From an uncultured Eubacteriales bacterium (GTDB lineage: Bacteria; Bacillota; Clostridia; Oscillospirales; Oscillospiraceae), in contig USPI01000076.1 in the NCBI GenBank assembly GCA_900556535.1, positions 1 through 6,833 on the forward strand: DNA of 6,833 bases, in the 5' to 3' direction. The notes under the pieces are model-generated. The model did not search any database and had not been told where the DNA came from. It was given only the letters and a program-made list of their open reading frames with translations. Position 1 is the first letter of the stretch, and each line of letters opens with the position of its first letter. Positions 1 to 5,787 of the stretch are shown here, in pieces. Made by a program: the position numbers and the translations under genes.

Positions 1-571
1 CAGATATTTCCGGATTTGTACATCTTTTTTTTAAGAAACTTGCACATTCGGTAAAATTACTACGAGTTTGGGTCGTTTGGACCACCATGGTTATAGGTTT
101 ATCCAACAATTTGCCCGATTCTTCGTACCAAACGCTCAATTCTTCGGCATTTTCACAGATAACGCAGTCGCTGCACCAGCCCTTTACCGCCTCGACCTCG
201 GGGTGGCCGTGCATTCCGATGATGACGACAAAGCAGCCGTCCGCTGTCGCCTGCGATACAAGCTCGTGTATGCGCTTGACCTTGGGACAGGTCGCATCGG
301 TGACCTTATCCGTGCGCGAGCAGAGTTTTTCGTACACTGCCCTTGACACTCCGTGCGAGCGGACGATAACGCGCGCTCCCGCAGGAAGCTCCTCGGGGCT
401 GTTAATTACGCTAAGACCGCGGCGGGCAAGATACGAAACAACGTCGTCGTTATGTATTATCTGGCCGAGCGAATACGCCGCGCCGTCTTCAAGCATCTTC
501 TGCGCAAGCTCCACGGAGCGGCTCACTCCGAAGCAAAAGCCCGCGCTTTTTGCAACGGTGAACTCCCTCAT
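1..571 (-). CDS. ispH: 4-hydroxy-3-methylbut-2-enyl diphosphate reductase (IspH/LytB), 3' end outside window
   Basis: IspH is the [4Fe-4S] enzyme that reductively dehydroxylates HMBPP to IPP and DMAPP, the last step of the cytosolic MEP isoprenoid pathway. I translated the minus strand from the ATG at 571-569: 190 codons stay open to the window edge with no stop. Visible family landmarks are the cluster ligand Cys13 in AGFCFGV, His40 in GQIIHND, His73 in VRSHGVS, cluster ligand Cys95 in DATCPKV, His123 and Glu125 in GMHGHPEVEA, and the QTTQT motif at 165-169. Spacing matches E. coli Cys12, His41, His74, Cys96, His124, Glu126 and Thr167. The third cluster cysteine and the C-terminus lie beyond the edge, as would any S1/RpsA fusion, which is known in Clostridia. 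The start overlaps the cmk stop (ATGA) and has AGAGAGG seven bases upstream. From about position 140 leftward, codon use and GC content change sharply (see findings). Confidence 0.95.
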   Translation of the reverse strand, partial: MREFTVAKSAGFCFGVSRSVELAQKMLEDGAAYSLGQIIHNDDVVSYLARRGLSVINSPEELPAGARVIVRSHGVSRAVYEKLCSRTDKVTDATCPKVKRIHELVSQATADGCFVVIIGMHGHPEVEAVKGWCSDCVICENAEELSVWYEESGKLLDKPITMVVQTTQTRSNFTECASFLKKRCTNPEIS

Positions 572-1251
572 GATTTTTCCTCTCTGCCGCAGCTTTCTCT
601 TATAAGGCGGCACACTGCAGCTATGCTCTCCTCGAGGCTGAGCTCACTCGTGTCAAGCAGCACGGAGTCCTCCGCCGCCTTGAGCGGAGCTGCTGCGCGC
701 TCGGTGTCCTGCTCATCGCGCTTTATCATATCCGCGAGCACCTCGTCGAAGCTGTCGCTGCTGCCCTTGGCTGCAAGCTCGGCATATCTGCGGCGGGCGC
801 GGGCGTGTACGTCGGCGGTGAGGAATATCTTTAGATCCGCATCGGGCAGTATGACCGTGCCGATATCACGCCCGTCCATGATGACGTCGTGGAGGCGAGC
901 CATATTGCGCTGCATCTCTACGAGAAACGCCCTGACCTCGGGAATAGCGGAAACCTTGGATGCGAGCATCGAGACCTCGGGGAGACGTATGTCCCGGGAA
1001 ACGTCAGCTCCGTCAAGGAGCATCACCTGCTCCCCCGCCTCGTTATACGAAAGCTCTATGGCAAGCTTCGGAAGAAGCGCTATGACTGCCGCACTGTCAC
1101 CGGCATCAACGCCGCGCAGCTTCGTGGCAAGTCCTATCGTTCTGTATATTGCTCCGGTATCGACATAGATAAAGCCGAATTTCGCGGCGGCAGCACGCGC
1201 GATTGTGCTTTTACCCGCTCCGGACGGGCCGTCAATTGCAACTGATATCAT
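568..1251 (-). CDS. cmk: (d)CMP kinase (cytidylate kinase)
   Basis: A cytosolic nucleoside monophosphate kinase that phosphorylates CMP and dCMP with ATP to the diphosphates, in pyrimidine nucleotide recycling. At 227 residues it matches the usual bacterial length of 220-230. The N-terminus MISVAIDGPSGAGKST holds the P-loop (GPSGAGKS, residues 8-15). DTGAIYR (31-37) corresponds to the family DTGAMYR. MDGRDIGTVILP (125-136) is the signature GRDIGT strand. KRDEQDTERAAAPL (177-190) is the LID region with Arg178, Asp179, Asp182 and Arg185, and LDTS (199-202) is the usual C-terminal motif. The ATG at 1251-1249 is followed at once by the P-loop strand, so no other start is plausible. Upstream is a modest GGATGGAAG ribosome site. 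The gene lies 17 bases after the flavoprotein stop and overlaps ispH by four bases, so cmk and ispH are probably translationally coupled. cmk next to ispH is a common Firmicutes arrangement, often with plsC between them; here plsC is absent. Confidence 0.97.
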   Translation of the reverse strand: MISVAIDGPSGAGKSTIARAAAAKFGFIYVDTGAIYRTIGLATKLRGVDAGDSAAVIALLPKLAIELSYNEAGEQVMLLDGADVSRDIRLPEVSMLASKVSAIPEVRAFLVEMQRNMARLHDVIMDGRDIGTVILPDADLKIFLTADVHARARRRYAELAAKGSSDSFDEVLADMIKRDEQDTERAAAPLKAAEDSVLLDTSELSLEESIAAVCRLIRESCGREEKS

Positions 1252-1268
1252 TTAACTTCCATCCCTAA

Positions 1269-2498
1269 TTATATTGAATTTGCGGCAACGAATGCCGTTG
1301 ACCATGCTATCTGAAGGTTAAAGCCGCCGGTGTATGCGTCAAGGTCGAGCACCTCGCCGGCAAAATAAAGTCCGCTTACGAGCTTGGACTCCATGGTGCG
1401 GGGGTTGATTTCCTTCGTTAAAACGCCGCCGGAGGTGATTATCGCCTCTTTTATAGGGCGAGGACCGCTTATGCTGACGGGAAACTCCTTGAACAGCCGC
1501 AGCAGATCGTGGCGCTGGCTGCGCGTAATGGAGTTGACCTTTTCGTCTGCGGGTATTCCCGAGAGCTTCACAAGTACGGGGATCATCGTCCTGCCCGCAA
1601 GATCGCCCAGCGCATTTTCAAAATCGCGGTTTGCGTATTTTTCAAAGTCGCGCAAAAGCCGCGCGTCGAGCTTCTTCTCGTCAAGCGCGGGCTTGAGATC
1701 AATGCTCAGGCGGTATTTTGCTTTGCCGAAATTCCGCATATGTGAGCTCGCCGACAGTACGAGCGGACCCGACACTCCGAAATGCGTGAACAGCATCTCG
1801 CCGAGCTCGCGGAAAATGAGCTTATCGTCCTCATATGCCGAAAGCGTCACGTTTCTGAGCGAAAAGCCCTGCATCTCGGCGCAGTATTCATCGTCACTCT
1901 CAAGCGGAACGAGCGAGGGGCGGCAGGGCGTTACCGTGTGCCCCATTTCGCGGGCAAGCTCATAGCCCGCTCCCGTGGAGCCCGTGAGCGGATACGAAAG
2001 ACCGCCCGTGCATATGACTGCGGCGCGGCAGTCTATGACGCCTTCGTTCGTGCGTACTCCGCATACCTCGCCGTTTTCGGTGAGTATCTGCTTTGCGCTA
2101 GCGCGTATGTGGCGCACTCCCCCGCGGCCGAGCCACCGTGCGAGTGCTCCGGCAACGTCGTTTGCGTTATCCGACACCGGAAAGACCCTGTTTCCGCGCT
2201 CTGTTTTGAGCTTCACGCCGTGCGCCTCGAACAGCTCCATCGTATCTCGCGGAGAAAGGCGGTTGAGCGCACTGTACAGAAATCGCCCGTCGCCGGGGAT
2301 GTTATTTAAAACTTCTTTTATATCGCAGTTATTGGTGACGTTGCAGCGTCCCTTTCCTGTTATGCGCATTTTCCTGCCGAGAACTTTGTTCGGCTCAAGC
2401 AGTATAACGTCAAGACCGCGCTCGGCTGCCACGGCGCTGCACAGCATTCCGGCCGCTCCGCCGCCTATCACCACTGCGTCTGCTTTTAATTTACTCAT
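1269..2498 (-). CDS. HI0933/YhiN-family FAD-dependent oxidoreductase (BaiN-like)
   Basis: A predicted cytosolic flavoprotein of the HI0933 family, which includes E. coli YhiN and BaiN, the latter implicated in bile-acid 7-dehydroxylation in Clostridium scindens. At 409 residues it has normal family length. A Rossmann FAD motif GGGAAG sits at 12-17, with Glu35 at the end of the second strand where it would bind the ribose. The family signature GRKMRITGKGRCNVTN follows at 41-56. Further landmarks are GNRVFP (102-107), CTGGLSYPLTGSTGAG (163-178), LFTHFGVSGPLVL (236-248), and a C-terminal FAD-binding block at 356-402 containing TSGGV, GLYFAGEVLD and TGGFNLQIAWS. The ATG start overlaps the stop of the RpiR gene (ATGA) and has no strong Shine-Dalgarno site at normal distance, which suggests translational coupling. 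The true substrate is unknown: most members lie in housekeeping context next to cmk, as here, so a bile-acid role should not be assumed. Family call secure, substrate not. Confidence 0.93.
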   Translation of the reverse strand: MSKLKADAVVIGGGAAGMLCSAVAAERGLDVILLEPNKVLGRKMRITGKGRCNVTNNCDIKEVLNNIPGDGRFLYSALNRLSPRDTMELFEAHGVKLKTERGNRVFPVSDNANDVAGALARWLGRGGVRHIRASAKQILTENGEVCGVRTNEGVIDCRAAVICTGGLSYPLTGSTGAGYELAREMGHTVTPCRPSLVPLESDDEYCAEMQGFSLRNVTLSAYEDDKLIFRELGEMLFTHFGVSGPLVLSASSHMRNFGKAKYRLSIDLKPALDEKKLDARLLRDFEKYANRDFENALGDLAGRTMIPVLVKLSGIPADEKVNSITRSQRHDLLRLFKEFPVSISGPRPIKEAIITSGGVLTKEINPRTMESKLVSGLYFAGEVLDLDAYTGGFNLQIAWSTAFVAANSI

Positions 2499-3370
2499 GT
2501 GTTCTGAGTCTGCTCCGTCCGCTCGTAAACATCATGCTCGGACCATATGGTTTCGAGCCTTTCGAACGTTTTGGAGAGGTTTTCCTTGTTTTTAATGCCG
2601 ACTGCGACAATTATCGCATTTATAAGGCTCATGGGCGCAACGAGCGAGTCAAGAAAAGACACCATGTCGCTCTTGGCGTGCAGGCAAACGTCGGAAATGC
2701 CGTTTAGCGGTGAGGCGGGGCCGTCGGTTATGGCGGCAGTCATGGCGCCCATCTTCTTTGCAAACTCCATTGCATCGACGGTATGCGACGAGTAGCGCGG
2801 AAAGCTTATCGCAATAAACAGGTCGCCCTCGCCTATTCTGATTATCTGCTCATACACCTCGCTCGCGGCAGTATCGTGAATGACGTTCACGTTGCTGCGC
2901 AGGAGGTTGAGATACAGTCCGAGGAAGGTCGCAAGCGAGGTAGACGTCCTCATTCCGACGATGTAGATATTCTTCGCAGCGACGATGGAGTCAACGAATT
3001 TATTGAAGCTGTCCTGCTCGAGAATATCAAGCGTCGCCTGAAGATTCTGCATATCGCTGCCGATTATGGAGCGCACAAGGTCGTTGTCGTTTATCATGCT
3101 CTTCGCGACCTCGATACGCTGCACGGAGGTAAGGCGGTTGCGGATCATCTCCTGCAGAGCCTTGCGCATACTCGGATAGCCGTCGTAGCCGAGCTCGGCG
3201 GCAAAGCGCACGACGGTGGATTCACTCACGCCGACTATCTTGCCGAGACGGCCGGCCGTCATGAATGCAGCCTTATCGTAGTTATTTAAAATATACTTTG
3301 CAATAGTTCTCTGACCCTTTGAAAACTTACTGCTGCCTTTTGTCAGCACTTTCAGAAGATCGTTTTCCAT
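2495..3370 (-). CDS. MurR/RpiR-family transcriptional regulator (HTH + SIS domain)
   Basis: A predicted DNA-binding regulator; the family senses sugar phosphates or related metabolites through a SIS domain. Counting from the chosen ATG (3370-3368, MENDLL) it has 291 residues, typical for the family. Residues 1-75 form the RpiR-type HTH domain, with GQRTIAKYILNN (19-30) and recognition region VGVSESTVVRFAAELGYDGY (46-65). A SIS domain spans about 125-260, with YIVGMRTSTSLA (136-147) and the phosphosugar-loop-like SFPRYSSHT (189-197). The frame stays open upstream to 3475, but that extension runs through an inverted repeat and is not protein-like; GGAG lies nine bases before 3370, so I chose the shorter start. 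ATGs at 3379 and 3385 fit the ribosome site worse. It overlaps the HI0933-type flavoprotein by four bases, so the two are made together. Its ligand and targets cannot be read from sequence; autoregulation through the upstream repeats is an inference. Confidence 0.93.
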   Translation of the reverse strand: MENDLLKVLTKGSSKFSKGQRTIAKYILNNYDKAAFMTAGRLGKIVGVSESTVVRFAAELGYDGYPSMRKALQEMIRNRLTSVQRIEVAKSMINDNDLVRSIIGSDMQNLQATLDILEQDSFNKFVDSIVAAKNIYIVGMRTSTSLATFLGLYLNLLRSNVNVIHDTAASEVYEQIIRIGEGDLFIAISFPRYSSHTVDAMEFAKKMGAMTAAITDGPASPLNGISDVCLHAKSDMVSFLDSLVAPMSLINAIIVAVGIKNKENLSKTFERLETIWSEHDVYERTEQTQNT

Positions 3371-3416
3371 ATTGTTCATCTCCATTTGAAGCATAAACCT
3401 CATTTTACTTTCATTG

Positions 3417-3501
3417 TGCGCGAAATGCAAGGGAATTCTGCAATTAATTTGCCCCGAACTTGCAAATTCGCGCAAATTCGGGGCAAAACTCGAAAATTAT
3501 A
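3417..3501 (-). promoter_or_regulatory. Candidate promoter and palindromic operator / 5' hairpin of the RpiR-family gene
   Basis: This lies in the 150-base gap between rluB (ends 3521) and the regulator start (3370). On the minus strand a TATAAT box sits at 3501-3496; no good -35 hexamer is seen 16-18 bases upstream. A predicted transcript start near 3489 would fall directly before an 11-bp perfect inverted repeat, TTTGCCCCGAA (3448-3458) against TTCGGGGCAAA (3477-3487), with a nested TTGC/GCAA pair (3460-3463, 3472-3475). The plus strand also shows two tandem 10-base units ending in GCAAATTCG (3461-3470, 3471-3480), and a second imperfect inverted copy of the inner part lies at 3417-3431. 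RpiR-family regulators often bind such palindromes near their own promoter. It lacks a U-tract after the stem, so a terminator for rluB is less likely. The remainder of the gap shows nothing else recognisable. Confidence 0.5.
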
Positions 3502-3520
3502 TGGTTTCTTAATAAGATAA

Positions 3521-4225
3521 TTACTGGATTTCTTGCAATTCGTCGGGCTCCAAGTATCTCCAGCAGCCGGGCTTGAGATCGCCGAGGAGAAGCTTACCCT
3601 CCGCAACGCGCTTGAGGCGGACGAGCTTCAGTCCCGACGCCGCGCACATCTTGCGGATCTGTCTGTTTCTGCCCTCGTGAATGGTTATCGAGAGCTGTGT
3701 TTCATTTTCCGAGCGGGAGAGGACGCTCACTTCGGCGGGGCTTATTTTATAGCCGTCAATGACGAGCGCGCTTGACAGCGTGCGCAGGGCATCGTCCCCG
3801 CACTTGCCGCTTATCCATGCGTGATAGACTTTGTCCGTCCGATGCGAGGGGTGCATGAGCTTATTTGCAAAGTCGCCGTCATCAGTCATTATAAGAAGCC
3901 CCTCGGAATACATATCGAGCCTTCCGACGGGATATAAACGCACACCGGCGTCGCGCACCAGCTCGCTCACGCAGCGGCGGTTTTTCTCGTCCTTGAGCGT
4001 CGTGACATAGCCGCGCGGCTTATTGAGCATTATGTACGTTTTCTTCTCAGGTCGGGTAAGCGGACGGCCGCTCACGCATATGAGATCCGTGTCCGGGTCT
4101 GCGCTCTCACCCAGTGCCGCCACCGTGCCGTTTACCGTGACCTCCCCCGCCGCGAGAAGCTCCTCGGCTTTTCTCCGCGATGCCAGCCCGGCAGAGGATA
4201 TTATCTTTTGCAAACGCTGTTTCAT
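3521..4225 (-). CDS. rluB: 23S rRNA pseudouridine synthase, RsuA/RluB/RluF family
   Basis: Converts a specific uridine in ribosomal RNA to pseudouridine; RluB itself acts on the peptidyl-transferase region of 23S rRNA (U2605 in E. coli). The 234-residue protein has an N-terminal S4 RNA-binding domain (about 1-60, with LQKIISSAGLASRRKAEELL and VTVNG). The catalytic domain follows, starting MLNKPRGYV (66-74). The catalytic loop is VGRLDMYSEGLLIMTDDGDF (100-119), with nucleophile Asp104. HEGRNRQIRKM (183-193) is the family motif III. Length and domain order are normal for RluB. The ATG overlaps the carboxypeptidase stop (ATGA), and GGAG lies eight bases upstream inside that gene, so the start is secure. 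rluB close to scpB and a dac gene is conserved in Firmicutes and supports RluB over RsuA, but the exact target uridine is inferred. Confidence 0.94.
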   Translation of the reverse strand: MKQRLQKIISSAGLASRRKAEELLAAGEVTVNGTVAALGESADPDTDLICVSGRPLTRPEKKTYIMLNKPRGYVTTLKDEKNRRCVSELVRDAGVRLYPVGRLDMYSEGLLIMTDDGDFANKLMHPSHRTDKVYHAWISGKCGDDALRTLSSALVIDGYKISPAEVSVLSRSENETQLSITIHEGRNRQIRKMCAASGLKLVRLKRVAEGKLLLGDLKPGCWRYLEPDELQEIQ

Positions 4226-5358
4226 TTATTTTCTCCGATCACATAATACGGTCCGATGACCGTATCGAGTATCCGTTTCAGTCTTTCGGCAGGTGCGAGC
4301 CTTTGCGCCTTGTCCTGCGGGACGTCCTCAGTATAAACCAAATTCTCCCGCGCCGCAAGTGAGCCGTTTACAAATACGCTGAGCTGCCCCACCTTTTCGC
4401 CCGCAATGCCGCCGGCAAAGAGTATGCGCGGAGCGTCTACTCGCACCTCGACCTCGTCATCGGCTTTTATGAGAAGCCTGATATCGTTTTCGGGCACTGC
4501 GTCGGCAGTTTTGAAAACCGACGACGCCACATCGAGGGTGACCTTAAAAATGTCCGGCGTATAGGATGCGATCCGATATTCGGAAAACGCCTTGTCGAGC
4601 AGATATTTGTGATCGTTCCAGTCATCGGGGGCATTGAGAGTTACGCATATAAGGCGCATTCCGTTTCGCTCGGCACAGCTCACGAGCGTTCTGCCGGCAG
4701 CCATGGTATAGCCGGTTTTTACGCCGACACAGCCGTCATATTCGCGCAGCAGACGATTGTGGTTATAATATTCGACATCCTTTATGACCGCGCTATTCAT
4801 GGACACGATGCTTTTAAAACACTCGTTTTCCATGCAGTAGGCAGTCAAAACGGCCATATCGCGTGCAGTTGAATAATGCTCGGGATCGTCGAGACCGTGC
4901 GGGTTGCGAAAGGAACTGTTATCCATCCCCAAGAGCTTTGCCTTCTCGTTCATTCTGACCGCAAACGACAGCTCATCGCCGTAAAGACTGCACGAAAGCG
5001 CACACGCCGCGTCGTTTCCCGAGGCAAGCATCATGCCCGTGAGAAGCTCGCGCACGGAATACGCCTCGCCGGGCTGCGCGTACATGCTTGAGCCTTCCGT
5101 TGCGCTCCACTCGGGCTTTATGACGATCTGCCTGTCAAGCTCAGAGTTTTCGAGCACGACGATGGCAGTCATGATTTTTGTTATGCTCGCAATAAGCATG
5201 CGCTCGTCCGCGTTTTTTTCGTACAGCACGTCGCCCGTGTCCGCGCAAAGCACGATGGCGCTGTGCGCCGATATTTCGTGCTCGTCGGCAAGGGCTTGCA
5301 TCGGCACAGCAAAGCCGATAACTGCCGCGCATAAGAGTATGGAAATTAATTTTTTCAT
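4222..5358 (-). CDS. D-alanyl-D-alanine carboxypeptidase (DacF/DacB-like, peptidase S11)
   Basis: An exported low-molecular-weight penicillin-binding protein that removes the terminal D-Ala from peptidoglycan pentapeptides and so limits cross-linking; sporulating Firmicutes use such enzymes in spore cortex. The 378 residues begin with a signal peptide: MKK, a hydrophobic stretch 4-20, and a likely signal peptidase site after Ala22-Leu23-Ala24. The active-site motifs are all present in order: SITK (Ser58, Lys61), SGN (113-115) and KTG (214-216). About 265-350 is a beta-rich region resembling the PBP5 C-terminal domain, followed by a terminal helix around 356-370 that could be a membrane-attachment amphipathic helix. 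It is close in length to DacF and DacB (about 380-390). Context (scpB, gerW, rluB) resembles B. subtilis dacB, but spmA/spmB are absent, so I give no symbol. Its ribosome site is buried in a strong RNA hairpin. Confidence 0.95.
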   Translation of the reverse strand: MKKLISILLCAAVIGFAVPMQALADEHEISAHSAIVLCADTGDVLYEKNADERMLIASITKIMTAIVVLENSELDRQIVIKPEWSATEGSSMYAQPGEAYSVRELLTGMMLASGNDAACALSCSLYGDELSFAVRMNEKAKLLGMDNSSFRNPHGLDDPEHYSTARDMAVLTAYCMENECFKSIVSMNSAVIKDVEYYNHNRLLREYDGCVGVKTGYTMAAGRTLVSCAERNGMRLICVTLNAPDDWNDHKYLLDKAFSEYRIASYTPDIFKVTLDVASSVFKTADAVPENDIRLLIKADDEVEVRVDAPRILFAGGIAGEKVGQLSVFVNGSLAARENLVYTEDVPQDKAQRLAPAERLKRILDTVIGPYYVIGENK

Positions 5359-5360
5359 AA

Positions 5361-5392
5361 AATAAGCACCGCCTTTTCAGGTAGTGCTTATT
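5361..5392 (-). promoter_or_regulatory. RNA hairpin over the carboxypeptidase ribosome binding site (terminator-like)
   Basis: In the 54-base gap between gerW and the carboxypeptidase, the minus-strand RNA folds as a 14-position stem: left arm AATAAGCACTACCT, GAAA tetraloop, right arm AGGCGGTGCTTATT. Twelve positions are Watson-Crick, one is a U-G wobble and one an A-C mismatch. The only Shine-Dalgarno candidate, AGGCGG (5374-5369), is inside the right arm, and the ATG (5358-5356) follows the stem by two bases. The right arm ends in UUAUUUU, so the same element also looks like a weak intrinsic terminator. It could reduce read-through from gerW, mask translation of the carboxypeptidase, or both. 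Structure is seen in the sequence; function is inferred. Confidence 0.55.
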
Positions 5393-5412
5393 ATTGACGC
5401 AAAGACCGCGTT

Positions 5413-5787
5413 TTAATCCGCCTTTTTATTATTTGCGATGCTCTCGATTTTATCCATGACATCGGGCACCATGTCGATTATGCGGTCAACGCCGTTTTTC
5501 GCGGGAGCGGCGATGTTTATCATGCGCACGCTGTCCTCTTTGACGACGAGGAAGCCGATGGGCTCGATCTTGACTCCCGCGGCGCTGCCGCCGCCGTAGC
5601 CCTGCTGCTTTGCGCCGAGCGAATCTCCGCCCGCTCCGCCGAAGCCGAAGCTGAGCTTTGAAACAGGAATGATGGTCTGCCCGTCAGGGGTGACGATAGG
5701 CTCGCCGACAATATTATTGACTTCAACAAGGTTCTTGATATTATGCATGGTCGACTGCATCATTTCGCTCAATTTGTTGTTTTCCAT
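5413..5787 (-). CDS. gerW: GerW/YtfJ-family sporulation protein
   Basis: A small cytosolic protein of the GerW (YtfJ) family, expressed in the forespore of Bacillus and linked there to spore germination; its biochemical role is not known. From the ATG at 5787-5785 it has 124 residues. The N-terminal helix MENNKLSEMMQSTMHNIKNL is followed by VGEPIVTPDGQTIIPVSKLS (27-46), the family core. A glycine-rich segment (about 47-71, FGFGGAGGD and GYGGGSAAG) leads into VKIEPIGFLVV (72-82), and a charged tail follows. The frame also contains a GTG at 5805, but the strong site AAAGGAAGG lies six bases before the ATG and would sit inside the extended form, so I chose the ATG. The start lies 47 bases inside the preceding DUF2953 gene. 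DUF2953 beside gerW is the same pairing as B. subtilis ytfI-ytfJ. Confidence 0.92.
   Translation of the reverse strand: MENNKLSEMMQSTMHNIKNLVEVNNIVGEPIVTPDGQTIIPVSKLSFGFGGAGGDSLGAKQQGYGGGSAAGVKIEPIGFLVVKEDSVRMINIAAPAKNGVDRIIDMVPDVMDKIESIANNKKAD

Noticed and set aside
353..1168. A 271-codon open frame on the plus strand
   Set aside because: It is antisense to ispH and cmk, its translation is Ser/Arg/Ala-rich without any family motif, and it arises from the GC-biased codons of the real genes.
1384..2309. Long plus-strand open frames opposite the flavoprotein gene
   Set aside because: They overlap a well-supported FAD protein, two of them overlap each other in different frames, and they have no motif.
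1269..2498. Assigning the flavoprotein as the bile-acid enzyme BaiN
   Set aside because: The HI0933 family is widespread in bacteria without bile-acid metabolism and no other bai gene is present; only the family call is supported.
3371..3475. N-terminal extension of the RpiR-family protein to an upstream ATG
   Set aside because: The extra 35 residues cross the inverted repeat, do not resemble the family, and the GGAG ribosome site fits the ATG at 3370.
3448..3487. Inverted repeat as an intrinsic terminator for rluB
   Set aside because: Neither strand has a U-tract after the stem (AAATTAATT on the minus strand), so an operator or 5' hairpin role is preferred; termination is not excluded.
3400..3606. 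A 68-codon minus-strand frame spanning the rluB end and the intergenic gap
   Set aside because: It is out of frame with rluB over most of its length, its sequence is not protein-like, and it has no supporting context.
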